DNA from: Luteimonas deserti
GTDB lineage: Bacteria > Pseudomonadota > Gammaproteobacteria > Xanthomonadales > Xanthomonadaceae
Direction of reading: 5' to 3'
Assembly: GCF_013425765.1 (NCBI RefSeq)
Contig: NZ_JACCJZ010000020.1
Coordinates: forward strand, 248,001 to 312,000
Length of the DNA stretch: 64,000 nt
Shown: one piece after another, positions 36,415 to 48,027 of the stretch
Layout: each line of letters starts with the position of its first letter
Numbering within the stretch: the first letter of the stretch is position 1
Made by a program: the position numbers and the translations under genes
The notes under the pieces: generated by a model
What the model saw: the letters and a program-made list of their open reading frames with translations, nothing else
Told to the model about the DNA's origin: nothing
Database searches by the model: none

Positions 36415-37533
36415 ATGTCCAGCAACAGCTTCGGCCAACTGTTCACCGTCACGACCTTCGGCGAAAGCCACGGGCCGGCGATCGGCTGCGTGGTCGACGG
36501 CTGCCCGCCGGGTATCGCGCTCGCGGTCGAGGATTTCGAACACGATCTGGCACGGCGCGCGACCGGCAAGACCCGGCACACCTCGGCGCGCCGCGAGGCC
36601 GACGCGGTGGAGATCCTCAGCGGCGTCTTCGAGGGACTGACCACCGGTACGCCGATCGCGCTCCTGATCCGCAACACCGACGCGCGCAGCAAGGACTACG
36701 GCAACATCGCCCAGCAGTTCCGGCCCGGGCACGCCGACTACGCCTACTGGCAGAAGTACGGCATCCGCGATCCGCGCGGCGGCGGTCGCTCGTCGGCGCG
36801 CGAGACCACGATGCGCGTCGCCGCGGCGGTGATCGCCAAGAAGTGGCTGAACGATCGCTTCGGCGTGCGCGTGCACGGCTATCTGTCGCAGCTCGGCGAC
36901 ATCGTGCCGGCGCGCTTCGACAGCGCCGCGATCGACTGGGACGCCGTCGAATCCAATCCATTCTTCTGGCCCGATGCCGCGCAGGTGCCCGAGCTCGAAA
37001 CCTACATGGACGCGCTGCGCAAGTCCGGCGATTCCGTCGGCGCGCGCGTGACCGCCGTGGCCGACGGCGTGCCGCCGGGCTGGGGCGAGCCGGTCTACGG
37101 CAAGCTCGACGGCGATCTGGCCGCGGCGATGATGTCGATCAATGCGGTCAAAGGGGTCGAGATCGGCGCCGGTTTCGCCTCGATTCCGCAGAAGGGCAGC
37201 CAACACCGCGACCTGATGACCCCGCAGGGCTTCGCGTCCAACCACGCCGGCGGTGTGCTCGGCGGCATCAGCACCGGCCAGCAGATCGTGGTGTCGACGG
37301 CGTTCAAGCCGACCTCCAGCCTGCGTCTGCCGGCCGAGGGTCTGGATACCGACGGCAACACCGTCGAGGTGATCACCACCGGGCGCCACGATCCGTGCGT
37401 GGGCATCCGCGCGACCCCGATCTGCGAGGCGATGCTGGCGCTGGTGCTGATGGACCAGGCGCTGCGCCATCGCGCGCAGTGCGGCGATGTCGGCACGGTG
37501 ACGCCGCGGATTCCGGGGCGTATCGATGGCTGA
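36415..37533 (+). CDS. aroC: Chorismate synthase
   Basis: 372 residues. An FMN-dependent enzyme that converts EPSP to chorismate, the branch point for Trp, Phe, Tyr and folate. The N-terminal GESHG (16-20), the [17 protein letters not shown] signature and the C-terminal [15 protein letters not shown] are all present. The ATG at 36415 gives [20 protein letters not shown] as usual. It feeds trpF, trpB and trpA further along the window. The stop lies 8 bases inside the next gene. Confidence 0.97.
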   Translation: MSSNSFGQLFTVTTFGESHGPAIGCVVDGCPPGIALAVEDFEHDLARRATGKTRHTSARREADAVEILSGVFEGLTTGTPIALLIRNTDARSKDYGNIAQQFRPGHADYAYWQKYGIRDPRGGGRSSARETTMRVAAAVIAKKWLNDRFGVRVHGYLSQLGDIVPARFDSAAIDWDAVESNPFFWPDAAQVPELETYMDALRKSGDSVGARVTAVADGVPPGWGEPVYGKLDGDLAAAMMSINAVKGVEIGAGFASIPQKGSQHRDLMTPQGFASNHAGGVLGGISTGQQIVVSTAFKPTSSLRLPAEGLDTDGNTVEVITTGRHDPCVGIRATPICEAMLALVLMDQALRHRAQCGDVGTVTPRIPGRIDG

Positions 37534-38551
37534 GTCGCGGCCGAAGGTCTGGGTGTCGCAGCCGCTGTTCGACGACATCGTCGAGCGCCTGCACGCGCAT
37601 TTCGACGTGGTGCGGGTGCCGGACGTCAGCGAACATGACGCGTCCGCGATCGCCAACGCATTGCGCGAGGCCGACGGCGCGCTGGTGACGCTCAACGAGC
37701 GCATCGGCAGTGACGCGATCGCCGACGCGCCGAAGCTGCGCGCGATCGCCAATGTCGGCGTCGGCTACAACAACCTCGACATCGACGCGCTGCAGGCGCG
37801 CGACATCGTCGCCACCAACACCCCCGACGTACTGACCGAGACCACGGCCGATTTCGGCTTCGCGCTGATGATGGCCGCCGCGCGCCGCGTCACCGAAGCC
37901 GAGCGCCACCTGCGCGCCGGCCAATGGCATGGCTGGAACTTCAAGGGCCTGCTCGGCGCCGATCTGCACGGCAGCACGCTGGGCATCCTCGGCATGGGCC
38001 GGATCGGGCAGGGCATCGCCAAGCGTGCGTCCGGCTTCGACATGCGCGTGATCTACCACAACCGCAGCCGCCTGCCGGCCGATGTCGAGCGCGAATTCAA
38101 CGCGTCGTACGTCGATTTCGGCACGCTCCTCGCGCAGGCCGATCATCTGATCCTCGTGCTGCCGTATTCGGCCGCCAGCCACCACATCGTCGACGCTGCC
38201 GCACTGGCGAAGATGAAACCGACGGCGACGCTGACCAACATCGCGCGCGGCGGCATCGTCGACGAGGCCGCGCTGGCCGATGCGCTGAGCAGCGGCCGCC
38301 TGGCCTCGGCTGCGCTCGATGTGTTCGAAGGGGAACCGACGGTGGATCCGCGGCTGCTCGCGCAGGGCAACATCGTGCTGACCCCGCACATCGGCAGCGG
38401 CAGTCTCGCCACCCGCCGCGCGATGGTCGCGCTCGCCGTCGACAACCTGATCGCCGCGCTCGGCGCGGGCCCGGATGCCGGGCATCCGTCGAGCGTGATC
38501 GCGCCAGCCGCGGACGACGGAAAAGCCGCGAAACGTCCGGGAACCGCCTGA
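37526..38551 (+). CDS. D-isomer specific 2-hydroxyacid dehydrogenase (glyoxylate/hydroxypyruvate or gluconate type)
   Basis: 341 residues. NAD(P)-dependent. The Rossmann loop is GMGRIG (156-161), and the catalytic set is R241 ([10 protein letters not shown]), E270 (FEGEP) and H288 (TPHIGSGS). The best family fit is GhrB/TkrA or glycerate dehydrogenase-like, but the substrate cannot be told from sequence. It overlaps aroC by 8 bases and so is coupled to it, an arrangement also seen in related genomes. A role in amino-acid or C2 metabolism is only inference. Confidence 0.9.
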   Translation: MAESRPKVWVSQPLFDDIVERLHAHFDVVRVPDVSEHDASAIANALREADGALVTLNERIGSDAIADAPKLRAIANVGVGYNNLDIDALQARDIVATNTPDVLTETTADFGFALMMAAARRVTEAERHLRAGQWHGWNFKGLLGADLHGSTLGILGMGRIGQGIAKRASGFDMRVIYHNRSRLPADVEREFNASYVDFGTLLAQADHLILVLPYSAASHHIVDAAALAKMKPTATLTNIARGGIVDEAALADALSSGRLASAALDVFEGEPTVDPRLLAQGNIVLTPHIGSGSLATRRAMVALAVDNLIAALGAGPDAGHPSSVIAPAADDGKAAKRPGTA

Positions 38552-38644
38552 GCGTCAGGGCGGGCGGTTCCCCGAAGCCCCAGCAGTGCAGCGCCCGCGC
38601 GCCACGCGCGACCCACATCCAGAATTCTTTTCGAGACGTATTGA

Positions 38645-39673
38645 ATGTCCAGTTCCCAGGCCCGCCGTTTCCGCGTTGCCATCGTCGGTGCCACCGGCGC
38701 CGTCGGCGAGACCATGCTGTCGATCCTCGCCGAGCGTGATTTCCCCGTGTCCGAACTCGTGCCGCTCGCCAGCGAGCGCTCGGCCGGCACCACGGTGAAG
38801 TTCGGCGACGACGACATCGTCGTGCAGGATCTCGCCACCTTCGATCCCGCCGGCATCGACATCGCGCTGTTCTCGGCCGGTGGCGACACCAGCAAGGCCT
38901 ACGCGCCGAAGTTCGCCGCGGCCGGCGCCGTCGTCATCGACAACAGCTCGGCGTTCCGCTACGACGACGACGTGCCACTGGTGATCAGCGAGGTGAATCC
39001 GGAGGCCGCCCGCAATCGCCCGCGCGGCATCATCGCCAATCCCAACTGCTCGACGATGCAGATGCTGGTCGCGCTGGCGCCGCTGCATCGCCGCGCCGGC
39101 ATCGTGCGCATCAACGTGTCGACGTACCAGTCGGTCTCGGGCGCAGGGCGCTCGGCGATGGAAGAGCTCGGCCGCCAGACCGGCGATTTGCTGAATTTCC
39201 GCGAGATCGATCCGCAGAAGTTTCCGGTGCAGATCGCGTTCAACCTGATCCCGCAGATCGACGCCTTCCTCGAAAACGGTTTCACCAAGGAAGAGATGAA
39301 GCTGGTCTGGGAGACCCACAAGATCCTCGGCGACGATAGCATCCTGGTGAACCCGACCGCTGTGCGCGTGCCGGTGTTCTACGGCCATTCGGAATCGGTC
39401 GCGGTCGAACTGCGCGAGAAGATCAGCGTCGACGAGGCGCGCGCGCTGCTGGCGGCCGCGCCGGGCGTCGAGGTCGTCGACGAGCGCGCCGCCGGCGGCT
39501 ATCCGACCCCGGTCACGCATGCCTCGGGCCGGGATCCGGTGTTCGTCGGCCGCATCCGCGAGGACCTCTCGCACCCGAACGGCCTGAACCTCTGGATCGT
39601 CGCCGACAACATCCGCAAGGGCGCCGCGCTCAACGCGGTGCAGGTCGCCGAGCTGGTCGCGGGCGAGGGCTGA
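38645..39673 (+). CDS. asd: Aspartate-semialdehyde dehydrogenase
   Basis: 342 residues. NADP-dependent reduction of aspartyl phosphate to the semialdehyde, feeding Lys, Thr, Met and diaminopimelate for the cell wall. The Rossmann GATGAVGETM (15-24) and the catalytic C135 in NPNCSTMQ are intact, with the C-terminal histidine region (VRVPVFYGHSESV) carrying the catalytic base. The asd-fimV-truA-trpF order follows, conserved in pseudomonads and xanthomonads. The 93-base leader is GC-rich with an AT-rich end (GAATTCTTTT), so a promoter is plausible. Confidence 0.96.
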   Translation: MSSSQARRFRVAIVGATGAVGETMLSILAERDFPVSELVPLASERSAGTTVKFGDDDIVVQDLATFDPAGIDIALFSAGGDTSKAYAPKFAAAGAVVIDNSSAFRYDDDVPLVISEVNPEAARNRPRGIIANPNCSTMQMLVALAPLHRRAGIVRINVSTYQSVSGAGRSAMEELGRQTGDLLNFREIDPQKFPVQIAFNLIPQIDAFLENGFTKEEMKLVWETHKILGDDSILVNPTAVRVPVFYGHSESVAVELREKISVDEARALLAAAPGVEVVDERAAGGYPTPVTHASGRDPVFVGRIREDLSHPNGLNLWIVADNIRKGAALNAVQVAELVAGEG

Positions 39674-39729
39674 CATTGCGGATCGGGATGCCGCGCCGCT
39701 ACAGTCGCCGGATGACGACGGGGAAAATC

Positions 39730-41562
39730 ATGGCGCGCATCGTGCCGCGCCTGCTGCTCGCAGGCGCGTTGCTGGCGCTTGCCGGGCCGGTGCTGGCGCT
39801 GGGACTGGGCCGTATCGAGGTCCGCTCGCAGCAGGGACAGCCGCTGCTGGCGGAGATCCCCATCGTCTCCAGCGATCCGGACGAGCTGCGCGAGCTGCAG
39901 GCGCGGCTGGCCTCGCCCGAGACCTTCGCGCGCATCGGCCTCGAGCCGCCGCAGGGTCTGGTCTCGAATCTTCAGTTCAGCGTGGCGCTGGATCCGCGGG
40001 GGCGTCCGGTGATCCGGGTGACGAGCAGCGCGCCGGTCGAGCAGGAATCGCTGACCTTTCTGGTCGAGGTGGACTGGGGGCAAGGTCGCCTGGTGCGCGA
40101 GTACTCCGCGCTCGTCGCCGTGCCCGACACCCTGGCCGCACCGGCGCAGCCGTCGATCCAGGCGCCGGTGGCCGCACCGCCGGCCACGATCGTACGCGCG
40201 CCGGAGACCGCGCCTGCGGCGCCTCCGGGCGAGGCCCGCCCCGACGATGCGCCGCCCACGCCCGATGCGGTCGCCGCGCAGCCACCCGCACCGTCCGCGC
40301 CGCGGCCCGCACCGGCGCAGCCGGTCGCGACGCCGGGTGAGCTGCCGCCGGTGCAGGCCGGGCAGACGCTCTCGGGCATCGCCGCGCCGATCGCGGCCGA
40401 GGCCGGCATCAGCGTCAACCAGGCGATGTTGCTGCTGCTGCGCACCAATCCCGATGCCTTCATCGGCGGCAACCTCAACCTGGTGCGCCAGGGGGCGGTG
40501 CTGCGCGTACCGCCCCGTGACCAATGGAACGAACTCAGCGCGGCCGAGGCCAATGCCGTGGTTCGCGAGCAGGTCGGGCAATGGCGTGACATGCGTCGGC
40601 CGGCGCCGCAGCCCGCGACGCCCACGGCCGAGACATCGGGCGCCGACGCGACCGCAGCGGCCGGTCCTGCCCCCCGTACCGCGGCCGCGCGGCTCGAAAT
40701 CACACCGCCCGCCAGCGACAGCCAGCCGGCGGGCAGCCAATCCGGCATCGCCGCCGGTGCCGGAGGAGACATGCTGCGTCAGGAACTGCAACAGGCCAAC
40801 GAATCGCTGGCCGCGCGCACGGCTGAAATCGAGGAACTCAAGGCGCGCCTGGCGGACCTCGAAGCGCTGCAGCAGCAACAGCAGCAGCTGATCGCGCTCA
40901 AGGACGCCGACCTGGCGGCAGCGCAGCAGCGTCTGGAGACGAGCAACCAGCAGCAGGCGGCGAGTGGTGCGTTTCCGTGGATCTGGCTCGGGCTCGCGCT
41001 GCTCGTCGTCGCTGCGCTGGCATTCGTGCTCGGACGACGCGTTCGCATTCCGGCGAGCGCGCCGCAGCGTCGCTTCGACAGTGCCGCCCTCGCCGCCGGC
41101 ATGCCGCGCACCGCCTCCCCTGTCACTGCGGCCCCCGCCGAGACACCTGCATTCGCCGCGCCCCCGCCGCCGGTGGCCGCCGTTCCCGAACCGGCACCCG
41201 CCGTCGCCGCACCGGCATCGGCCGTGCGTCCGACCTGGCACGCAGGGACAGGCGCCGCGACCCGCGTCTCGCCGGTGCCCGTGCAGGTCGCGCTCGCGCA
41301 GACGGACGCTCCGGCTGCGCCCGCCGGCGGACGTGTCGACGACGGGGCCGCGGTTGCCCGCGCGCGCGACGAGGATGCCGCGACGACGGCTGCGCTCGAG
41401 ACGCCGGAGTTGCCGGCAGGCGTGGAGCGTCTCGAGCTGGCCCGTGCCTATCTCGATCTCGGCGACACCGCGACCGCGCGTACGCTGCTGGCCGAAGTGG
41501 CGGCGGGCGACGACACCGCCGCGCGCGACGAGGCGGCGCAGCTGCTGCGCACCCTCGGCTGA
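39730..41562 (+). CDS. fimV: FimV family polar/type IV pilus assembly protein
   Basis: 610 residues. A signal peptide (V21-L-A23) precedes the FimV N-terminal domain ([21 protein letters not shown]), a Pro/Ala-rich stretch (about 125-205), a LysM-like region with [11 protein letters not shown], a Gln-rich coiled coil (about 350-410, QQQQQQ), one transmembrane helix (about 415-436), a second Ala/Pro linker and a short C-terminal TPR-like cap ([20 protein letters not shown]). FimV organises the cell pole and controls type IV pili in Pseudomonas; this copy is shorter than the 919-residue P. aeruginosa protein. Starts at 39676, 39712 and 39730 are possible; the last has the best ribosome site (GGGGAA). 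Confidence 0.9.
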   Translation: MARIVPRLLLAGALLALAGPVLALGLGRIEVRSQQGQPLLAEIPIVSSDPDELRELQARLASPETFARIGLEPPQGLVSNLQFSVALDPRGRPVIRVTSSAPVEQESLTFLVEVDWGQGRLVREYSALVAVPDTLAAPAQPSIQAPVAAPPATIVRAPETAPAAPPGEARPDDAPPTPDAVAAQPPAPSAPRPAPAQPVATPGELPPVQAGQTLSGIAAPIAAEAGISVNQAMLLLLRTNPDAFIGGNLNLVRQGAVLRVPPRDQWNELSAAEANAVVREQVGQWRDMRRPAPQPATPTAETSGADATAAAGPAPRTAAARLEITPPASDSQPAGSQSGIAAGAGGDMLRQELQQANESLAARTAEIEELKARLADLEALQQQQQQLIALKDADLAAAQQRLETSNQQQAASGAFPWIWLGLALLVVAALAFVLGRRVRIPASAPQRRFDSAALAAGMPRTASPVTAAPAETPAFAAPPPPVAAVPEPAPAVAAPASAVRPTWHAGTGAATRVSPVPVQVALAQTDAPAAPAGGRVDDGAAVARARDEDAATTAALETPELPAGVERLELARAYLDLGDTATARTLLAEVAAGDDTAARDEAAQLLRTLG

Positions 41563-41572
41563 TCCCGCCGCG

Positions 41573-42361
41573 ATGCGTCTCGCGCTGGGCGTCGAGTACG
41601 ACGGCAACCCGTTTCTCGGCTGGCAGCGCCTGAGCAAGGCCGGCGAGGGGGGGCAGGAGTCGGTGCAGGCCGCGCTGGAAACCGCGCTGGGCCGCATCGC
41701 CACGCATCCGGTGGCCACCACCTGCTCCGGACGCACCGACGCCGGCGTGCATGCGCGTTGCCAGGTGGTGCATTTCGACACAGATGCCGTCCGCACGCCG
41801 CGCGCCTGGATGCTCGGAACCACCACCCACCTGCCACCCTCGGTGTGCGTGCACTGGTGCCAGCCGGTGCCCGACGAATTCAATGCGCGCTTCTCCGCCC
41901 GCGCGCGGCACTACCGCTACAGCATCCTCAACCGCGCGGTGCGCCCTGCGCTGCATCGCCAGTACCTGTCCTGGGAATTGCGGCCGCTGGATGCCGGTGC
42001 GATGCACCGTGCTGCACAGGCGCTGGTCGGCGAACAGGATTTTTCGGCCTTCCGCAGCGCCCAGTGCCAGGCTCCGCACGCGCGGCGCGACCTGCAGCGC
42101 ATTTCCGTCGAGCGCATCGGCGACGAGGTGGTGGTCGAAGTGCAGGCGAATGCCTTCCTGCACCACATGGTGCGCAACATCGTCGGCTCGCTGCTGGAGA
42201 TCGGCGCGGGGGCGCAGGACGAGGCCTGGATCGCGACGCTGTTGGCCGAGCGCGATCGCACCCGGGCCGGACCGACCGCGCCGGCCGCCGGACTGGTGTT
42301 CCTCGGCCCGCTGTATCCGCCGGAGTGGGGGCTTCCGGCCGGCGTGACGCTGCCGCCGTGA
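41573..42361 (+). CDS. truA: tRNA pseudouridine(38-40) synthase
   Basis: 262 residues. It makes pseudouridine at positions 38-40 of tRNA anticodon arms. The catalytic aspartate is D56 in [10 protein letters not shown], and the C-terminal [11 protein letters not shown] is typical. ATG at 41573 lies 10 bases after the fimV stop. The stop overlaps the trpF GTG (GTGA), so trpF is translationally coupled. Confidence 0.96.
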   Translation: MRLALGVEYDGNPFLGWQRLSKAGEGGQESVQAALETALGRIATHPVATTCSGRTDAGVHARCQVVHFDTDAVRTPRAWMLGTTTHLPPSVCVHWCQPVPDEFNARFSARARHYRYSILNRAVRPALHRQYLSWELRPLDAGAMHRAAQALVGEQDFSAFRSAQCQAPHARRDLQRISVERIGDEVVVEVQANAFLHHMVRNIVGSLLEIGAGAQDEAWIATLLAERDRTRAGPTAPAAGLVFLGPLYPPEWGLPAGVTLPP

Positions 42362-42990
42362 GCGACGGGGCCCCAGCGCACATCAAGTTCTGCGGGCTCA
42401 CGCGCGCGCAGGACGTGGACGCGGCGATCGCGCTCGGCGTCGACTGCATCGGGTTGGTGTTCGCGCCGCGCAGCAGCCGGCGTCTCGGGCTCGAGGCAGG
42501 CCACGCCCTGCGTACGCGTGTGCCGGCCCACGTGCGGGTGGTCGCGCTGGTGATGGACCAGCCGGCCGCGGACGTGGCCGCGGTGGTCGATGCGGTGGCG
42601 CCGGACATCCTGCAGTTCCACGGCGCCGAGGACGACGCCTTCTGCCGCGGATTCGGACGGCCGTACTGGAAGGCGATCGCGATGGGCGGTGATCCGGCCG
42701 CCGCGCTGGCCTCGCTGCCGGCCTATCCCGGTGCCGCAGCCTTCCTCTTCGACGGGCACGCGGCCGGCGAGCCGGGTGGTGGGGGCCTGGCCTTCGACTG
42801 GCGGTCCCTGCCGCGCGCGCTCGACCGGCCGTTCTGGCTGGCGGGCGGGCTCGACGGTGACAACGTCGCGCGGGCCGTGGCGATCGCAGCGCCGACGGGC
42901 GTGGATGTCTCCAGCGGCATCGAGTCCGGGCCCGGCATCAAGGATGCCGCACGGATGCGCGCCTTCGTGGAGGCGGTGCGCCGCGTCTGA
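42358..42990 (+). CDS. trpF: N-(5'-phosphoribosyl)anthranilate isomerase
   Basis: 210 residues, normal for TrpF. It isomerises phosphoribosylanthranilate in tryptophan synthesis. The general base C12 (IKFCGLT) and the acid D132 (FLFDGH) are present, and a C-terminal [15 protein letters not shown] phosphate-binding segment follows. The GTG at 42358 overlaps the truA stop. The next two steps, TrpA and TrpB, are encoded 1.4 to 4 kb away. No trpC, D, E or G is in the window. Confidence 0.95.
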   Translation: MSDGAPAHIKFCGLTRAQDVDAAIALGVDCIGLVFAPRSSRRLGLEAGHALRTRVPAHVRVVALVMDQPAADVAAVVDAVAPDILQFHGAEDDAFCRGFGRPYWKAIAMGGDPAAALASLPAYPGAAAFLFDGHAAGEPGGGGLAFDWRSLPRALDRPFWLAGGLDGDNVARAVAIAAPTGVDVSSGIESGPGIKDAARMRAFVEAVRRV

Positions 42991-43359
42991 TCCGCGCGCG
43001 GGTTGCCGAACTTGGCGGCGGCGGCCGTCGCCCTTGGGCGGCCCGCATCGGACCCGGCGCGATGGCGGGCCGACACCCGCCTGGTGCCTGCGCCGTCCGA
43101 GCAGTCGCCGCCGGATCCCGGGCAGGCCGGATGCAGCCGCTCTGCATCCCCCGCGTGCAGGCGCAGCCGCGGGTGCAGGCCGGACGCAGCGCTGCGCAGG
43201 CGGCGTGGCAGGCCACGATCGCGCGCCCTGCGCGCCCCGGGCGCGCGCGACGCACCCGGCCGCTCAGCGATCGCGGCTCCGGTTCACGGCGGATGGCCGG
43301 CGATACCGAATCGGCGGGCAAGCCCGTCTCCGGCGGGAGCGTCGAGCGCGCGCGCAGAC
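42991..43359 (+). other. Gene-free stretch between trpF and the LysR gene
   Basis: 369 bases between convergent genes. An 8-bp stem-loop (43129-43149) is the only structure noticed. Near-duplicate short strings (GCAGGCCGGATGCAGC and GCAGGCCGGACGCAGC, about 50 bases apart) suggest a decayed duplication or chance. No gene or terminator with a T-run is seen. Confidence 0.55.
43129..43149. other. Stem-loop in the trpF-LysR gap
   Basis: GGATGCAG (43129-43136) and CTGCATCC (43142-43149) pair perfectly around a CCGCT loop. It could act as a bidirectional barrier between convergent transcripts, but no T-run follows on either strand. Confidence 0.4.
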
Positions 43360-44247
43360 TCAGCCCAGCTGCTGCGCCAGCCAGCCAGCCAGCGGCTCGA
43401 ACCGTGCGTCGTCGTCGTCCCGCCGCGTCGCCAGCACCCAGTGCGCATCGGTGTCGACGAAGCCCCAGGGCGCCAGCAGCCGTCCGGCAGCGATGTCGTC
43501 GGCCACCAGCTCCTGTGGAGCGATCGCGACCCCCAGGCCGGCCGTTGCGGCTTCCAGCAGGTAATAGAGGTGCTCGAATCCCGTGCCGAGTCGTGGCTCG
43601 ATGCCTGCGGCACCTGCGCGCGCTGCCCAGGCGGGCCATGCCTGTGGACGCGAAGCGGTGTGCAACACCGCCTCGCGCAGCAGCGCGGGTGCCGACAGCG
43701 CGGCGATGCGCGCGGCGTCGGGCAGGCCTGGACTCAGCACCGGGCCGATCCGCTCGACGGCGAGCCGGCGCACACGCCAGGGCGCCGGCCAAGGGCCGCT
43801 GCCGATCAGCAGCGCGGCGTCCAGCCCGGCGAGGGACGGCGCGAACGCGCCCTCGTGCGGCGCCAGATGCAGCGTCAGCGTCGGCAACTCGCCCGCCAGT
43901 CGTGGAAGCCGGGGAATCATCCAGCGTGCCAGCAGGCTGCCGGGGCAGCCGAGCACCAGGGCGCTGTCGCCGCCGCTGCGCTGGATCGTCTCGATCGCGC
44001 TGCGCAACTGGTCGAACGCGCCGGCCGCTGCGTCGCGCAGACGCGCGCCGGCATCGGTCAGGCGCAAACCGCGGCCGGCGCGCTCGAACAACGGCGCGCC
44101 GATCGCTTCCTCCAGCACTCGCACCTGGCGGCTCACGGCACCGTGGGTGACGTGCAGTTCGTCGCCCGCGCGGACGAGGCTGCCCAGGCGCGCGGCGGCC
44201 TCGAACGCGCGCAGCGCATTGAGCGGAGGCAGGGGTGGGGCCGGCAT
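43360..44247 (-). CDS. LysR family transcriptional regulator, TrpI/GcvA-like
   Basis: 295 residues. The N-terminal winged helix-turn-helix (about 10-65; LNALRAFEAAARLGSLVRAGDELHVT-type) precedes the effector-binding domain (about 90-290). The gene is divergent from trpB, separated by 108 bases, which is the trpI-trpBA arrangement of Pseudomonas, where TrpI activates trpBA with indoleglycerol phosphate. I therefore infer control of trpB, and perhaps of trpA. The ATG at 44247 starts MPAPPLPPLNALRAFEAAARLG. A GcvA-like role cannot be excluded from sequence. Confidence 0.85.
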   Translation of the reverse strand: MPAPPLPPLNALRAFEAAARLGSLVRAGDELHVTHGAVSRQVRVLEEAIGAPLFERAGRGLRLTDAGARLRDAAAGAFDQLRSAIETIQRSGGDSALVLGCPGSLLARWMIPRLPRLAGELPTLTLHLAPHEGAFAPSLAGLDAALLIGSGPWPAPWRVRRLAVERIGPVLSPGLPDAARIAALSAPALLREAVLHTASRPQAWPAWAARAGAAGIEPRLGTGFEHLYYLLEAATAGLGVAIAPQELVADDIAAGRLLAPWGFVDTDAHWVLATRRDDDDARFEPLAGWLAQQLG

Positions 44248-44355
44248 ATGTGAGATTTCCTGACGGATCACCTCGATCTTATCGCTAATGGATGCGCCGA
44301 CCTGTGCGTTACAGTGCCTGCCTCTCCGCACTGCGACGCTCTGCCGTCGACCGCC
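44248..44355. promoter_or_regulatory. LysR-trpB divergent control region
   Basis: A 108-base gap. TTATCGCTAA (44279-44288) carries a short TTA-N4-TAA palindrome, and TACAGT (44310-44315) could be the trpB -10; no good -35 is present, as expected for an activator-dependent promoter. The operator itself is not defined. Confidence 0.45.
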
Positions 44356-45573
<1,218 letters not shown>

Positions 45574-46246
45574 GCGCGATGGGCGGGCACGTCTTCGTCT
45601 CGGCCGCGCGGCCTGCACCGGCATGCACGGGCGGTGCGGAGCGCAGGTTCGTGGCGACTGCGCGCTCGTCGGTCGTGCATGCAGCGGGAAGAGCCGGCCC
45701 GGACGCCCGCCTGCGAGGCACGCCCGGATTCCGTGCGCTCCACCGGATGGGCGGCGCGCATGTCCGTCCTGCGTTCGCTCCGGCCCCGTCGGCCGATCCC
45801 TGCCCGGAGGCGGCGTCTCCGCACATCGATCGCGCGTCACTGCGGCTGCGGTCTCTCCAGCGGATCTCGACGGGGATCGCGGGTCGGATCGCACGCGTCG
45901 AAGCGCGCGACGACGCGGACCCTGCGCGTCGCGTTCGCACGCCGTCCGAGATCCGCCTGGACATGTGGCATCGCGAGTGCCTCGTGCGCATGCCGGCCGG
46001 CGCTCCGGCGCATCCGCAGACCCCCGGCGGGCCCGAAGCGGAACACCTCGACGGGCGGGACGCGGCGACGGGCCGGGCCCTGCGTGTCGGGCGGGTCCTC
46101 GATCACACCGGCGTCGGGTCCCGGAGCGCCGCAGCGGCAACCAGCCCGATCGCAGGTTGCCCGTGGGCGCCCGGACGTCCGCGACCAAGCCTGGTGCAGC
46201 CCTGCTCCGCACCGCATCGCCCATCGCCTCTTCGACCCGGACCCCA
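45574..46246 (+). other. Gene-free stretch between trpB and trpA
   Basis: 673 bases between two same-direction genes that are normally adjacent. All three plus frames and the minus frames are open for long spans but give only Arg/Ala/Pro/Gly-rich strings with no domain, signal peptide or hydrophobic core. No T-run terminator, tandem repeat, tRNA or insertion-sequence end is seen. Either trpA has its own promoter here or the two are joined by an unusually long untranslated spacer. Confidence 0.6.
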
Positions 46247-47053
46247 ATGAACCGTATCGACACCCGATTTCACGGGCTCCGTGAAGACGGCCGCAAGGCC
46301 CTGATTCCGTTCTTCACCGCCGGCGATCCGTCACTCGAGGCGACGGTGCCGGTCATGCATGCGCTGGTCGAGGCCGGCGCTGACGTCATCGAGCTGGGCG
46401 TGCCGTTCTCCGACCCGATGGCCGACGGCCCGACCATCCAGCGCAGCTCCGAGCGCGCACTGGGACGCGGTGCGGGCGTGACCTACGTGCTCGATGCGGT
46501 GCGCGCCTTCCGCGCGCAGGATGACGCCACGCCGGTGGTGCTGATGGGCTATCTCAATCCGGTCGACATCCGCGGCGCCGGAGCCTTCGCCCGGCAGGCG
46601 GCGGAGGCGGGCGTCGACGGCGTGCTGCTGGTCGACCTGCCGCCGGAGGAAGCCGACGAATTCCGCGTGGCCTTCGACGGTGCCGGCATCGCGCTGGTGC
46701 TGCTGGCCTCGCCGACGACCACCGATGCGCGCATCGATGCACTGTGTGCCGGCGCGCAGGGCTATCTGTATTACGTGAGTTTCGCCGGCGTCACCGGCGC
46801 CGCTGACCGGCTCGACACCGTCCGGGCCTCGGCCCGGCTGCGGACGGTGCGGGCGGCCAGCCGCGCACCGGTCGTGGCCGGCTTCGGCATCCGCGACGCG
46901 GCCAGCGCCGCGGCCATGGCGGTCGACGCCGATGGGGTGGTGGTCGGCAGCGCGCTGGTCGAGACGCTCGACGGGGCCGCGAGCGCGGACGAGGCCGCGG
47001 CCCGGGCACGGGCGTTTCTGGCGCCGCTGCGCACGGCCCTCGACGCCGGCTGA
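46247..47053 (+). CDS. trpA: Tryptophan synthase alpha chain
   Basis: 268 residues. It cleaves indole-3-glycerol phosphate to indole, channelled to TrpB. The catalytic E49 and D60 fall at the same numbers as in E. coli TrpA ([15 protein letters not shown]). [10 protein letters not shown] and [13 protein letters not shown] are the other conserved segments. ATG at 46247 gives [23 protein letters not shown]. Followed by accD after 95 bases, with an accD promoter candidate between. Confidence 0.97.
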   Translation: MNRIDTRFHGLREDGRKALIPFFTAGDPSLEATVPVMHALVEAGADVIELGVPFSDPMADGPTIQRSSERALGRGAGVTYVLDAVRAFRAQDDATPVVLMGYLNPVDIRGAGAFARQAAEAGVDGVLLVDLPPEEADEFRVAFDGAGIALVLLASPTTTDARIDALCAGAQGYLYYVSFAGVTGAADRLDTVRASARLRTVRAASRAPVVAGFGIRDAASAAAMAVDADGVVVGSALVETLDGAASADEAAARARAFLAPLRTALDAG

Positions 47054-47095
47054 CCGCGGGTCCGGGGCCAGGCCGGGCGCCTGCCGGCGGTCGGT

Positions 47096-47101
47096 TACAC
47101 T
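47096..47101 (+). promoter_or_regulatory. Candidate -10 box of accD-glmM
   Basis: TACACT, 47 bases before the accD ATG in the trpA-accD gap. The -35 is not clear. Confidence 0.35.
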
Positions 47102-47148
47102 TCCGCGCTTCACGGCCCCGTACGGGTCGTCGGGAGCCTCATACGCCC

Positions 47149-48027
47149 ATGTCCTGGTTGCAGAAGATCATGCCGCCGCGCATCCGCACCGATGCGGCCG
47201 CGGTCAAGAAGCGCAGCGTCCCCGAAGGCCTGTGGGACAAGTGCGAGCGCTGCAGCGCCGTGCTCTACGGCCCGGAACTCGAGGAGAACCTCGAGGTCTG
47301 CCCGAAGTGCAACCACCATCGCCCGATCCGCGCGCGCGCGCGCCTCAGGACCTTTCTCGATGCAGGCTCCGGCCGCGAGATCGCGGGCGATCTCGGTCCG
47401 ACCGACGTGCTGAAGTTCAAGGACCAGAAGAAGTACGCCGACCGGATCAAGGCGGCCCAGCGGGCGACCGGCGAACGCGATGCGCTGGTGGTGATGGAAG
47501 GCCTGCTCAAGACGCGGCCGATCGTCGCGTCGGCGTTCGATTTCGCCTACATGGGCGGCTCGATGGGGTCGGTGGTCGGCGAGCGCTTCACCCGCGGCGC
47601 CGAGCGCGCGCTGGAGATCGGCTGTCCCTTCGTGAACTTCTCCGCCAGCGGCGGTGCGCGGATGCAAGAGAGCCTGTTCTCGCTGCTGCAGATGGCCAAG
47701 ACCTCGGCGGCGCTCGGCCGGCTCCGCGCTGCAGGCCTGCCCTACATCTCGGTGATGACCCATCCCACCACCGGCGGCGTTTCCGCATCGTTCGCGATGC
47801 TGGGCGACATCAACATGGCCGAGCCCGAAGCGCTGATCGGCTTCGCCGGCCCGCGCGTGATCGAGCAGACGGTGCGCGAAACGTTGCCCGAGGGCTTCCA
47901 GCGCAGCGAATTCCTGCTCGAGCACGGCGCGATCGACCAGATCTGCGACCGGCGCGAACTGCGCGATCGCATCGCACGGTTGATGGCGCTGATGATGCGC
48001 CAGCCCGGGGTGGAGGCCGCGGCGTGA
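47149..48027 (+). CDS. accD: Acetyl-CoA carboxylase carboxyltransferase beta subunit
   Basis: 292 residues. With AccA it transfers CO2 from biotin to acetyl-CoA, committing to fatty acid synthesis. The N-terminal zinc ribbon uses C32, C35, C51 and C54; the crotonase-like core follows, with [16 protein letters not shown] and [12 protein letters not shown]. The stop overlaps the glmM GTG (GTGA), so the two are coupled. Many genomes pair accD with folC instead; here trpA precedes it, as in other proteobacteria. Confidence 0.97.
   Translation: MSWLQKIMPPRIRTDAAAVKKRSVPEGLWDKCERCSAVLYGPELEENLEVCPKCNHHRPIRARARLRTFLDAGSGREIAGDLGPTDVLKFKDQKKYADRIKAAQRATGERDALVVMEGLLKTRPIVASAFDFAYMGGSMGSVVGERFTRGAERALEIGCPFVNFSASGGARMQESLFSLLQMAKTSAALGRLRAAGLPYISVMTHPTTGGVSASFAMLGDINMAEPEALIGFAGPRVIEQTVRETLPEGFQRSEFLLEHGAIDQICDRRELRDRIARLMALMMRQPGVEAAA

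Noticed and set aside
45837..46247. Minus-strand frame of 136 codons in the trpB-trpA gap
   Set aside because: Arg/Pro/Gly-rich, no homology visible, no ribosome site; kept as non-coding.
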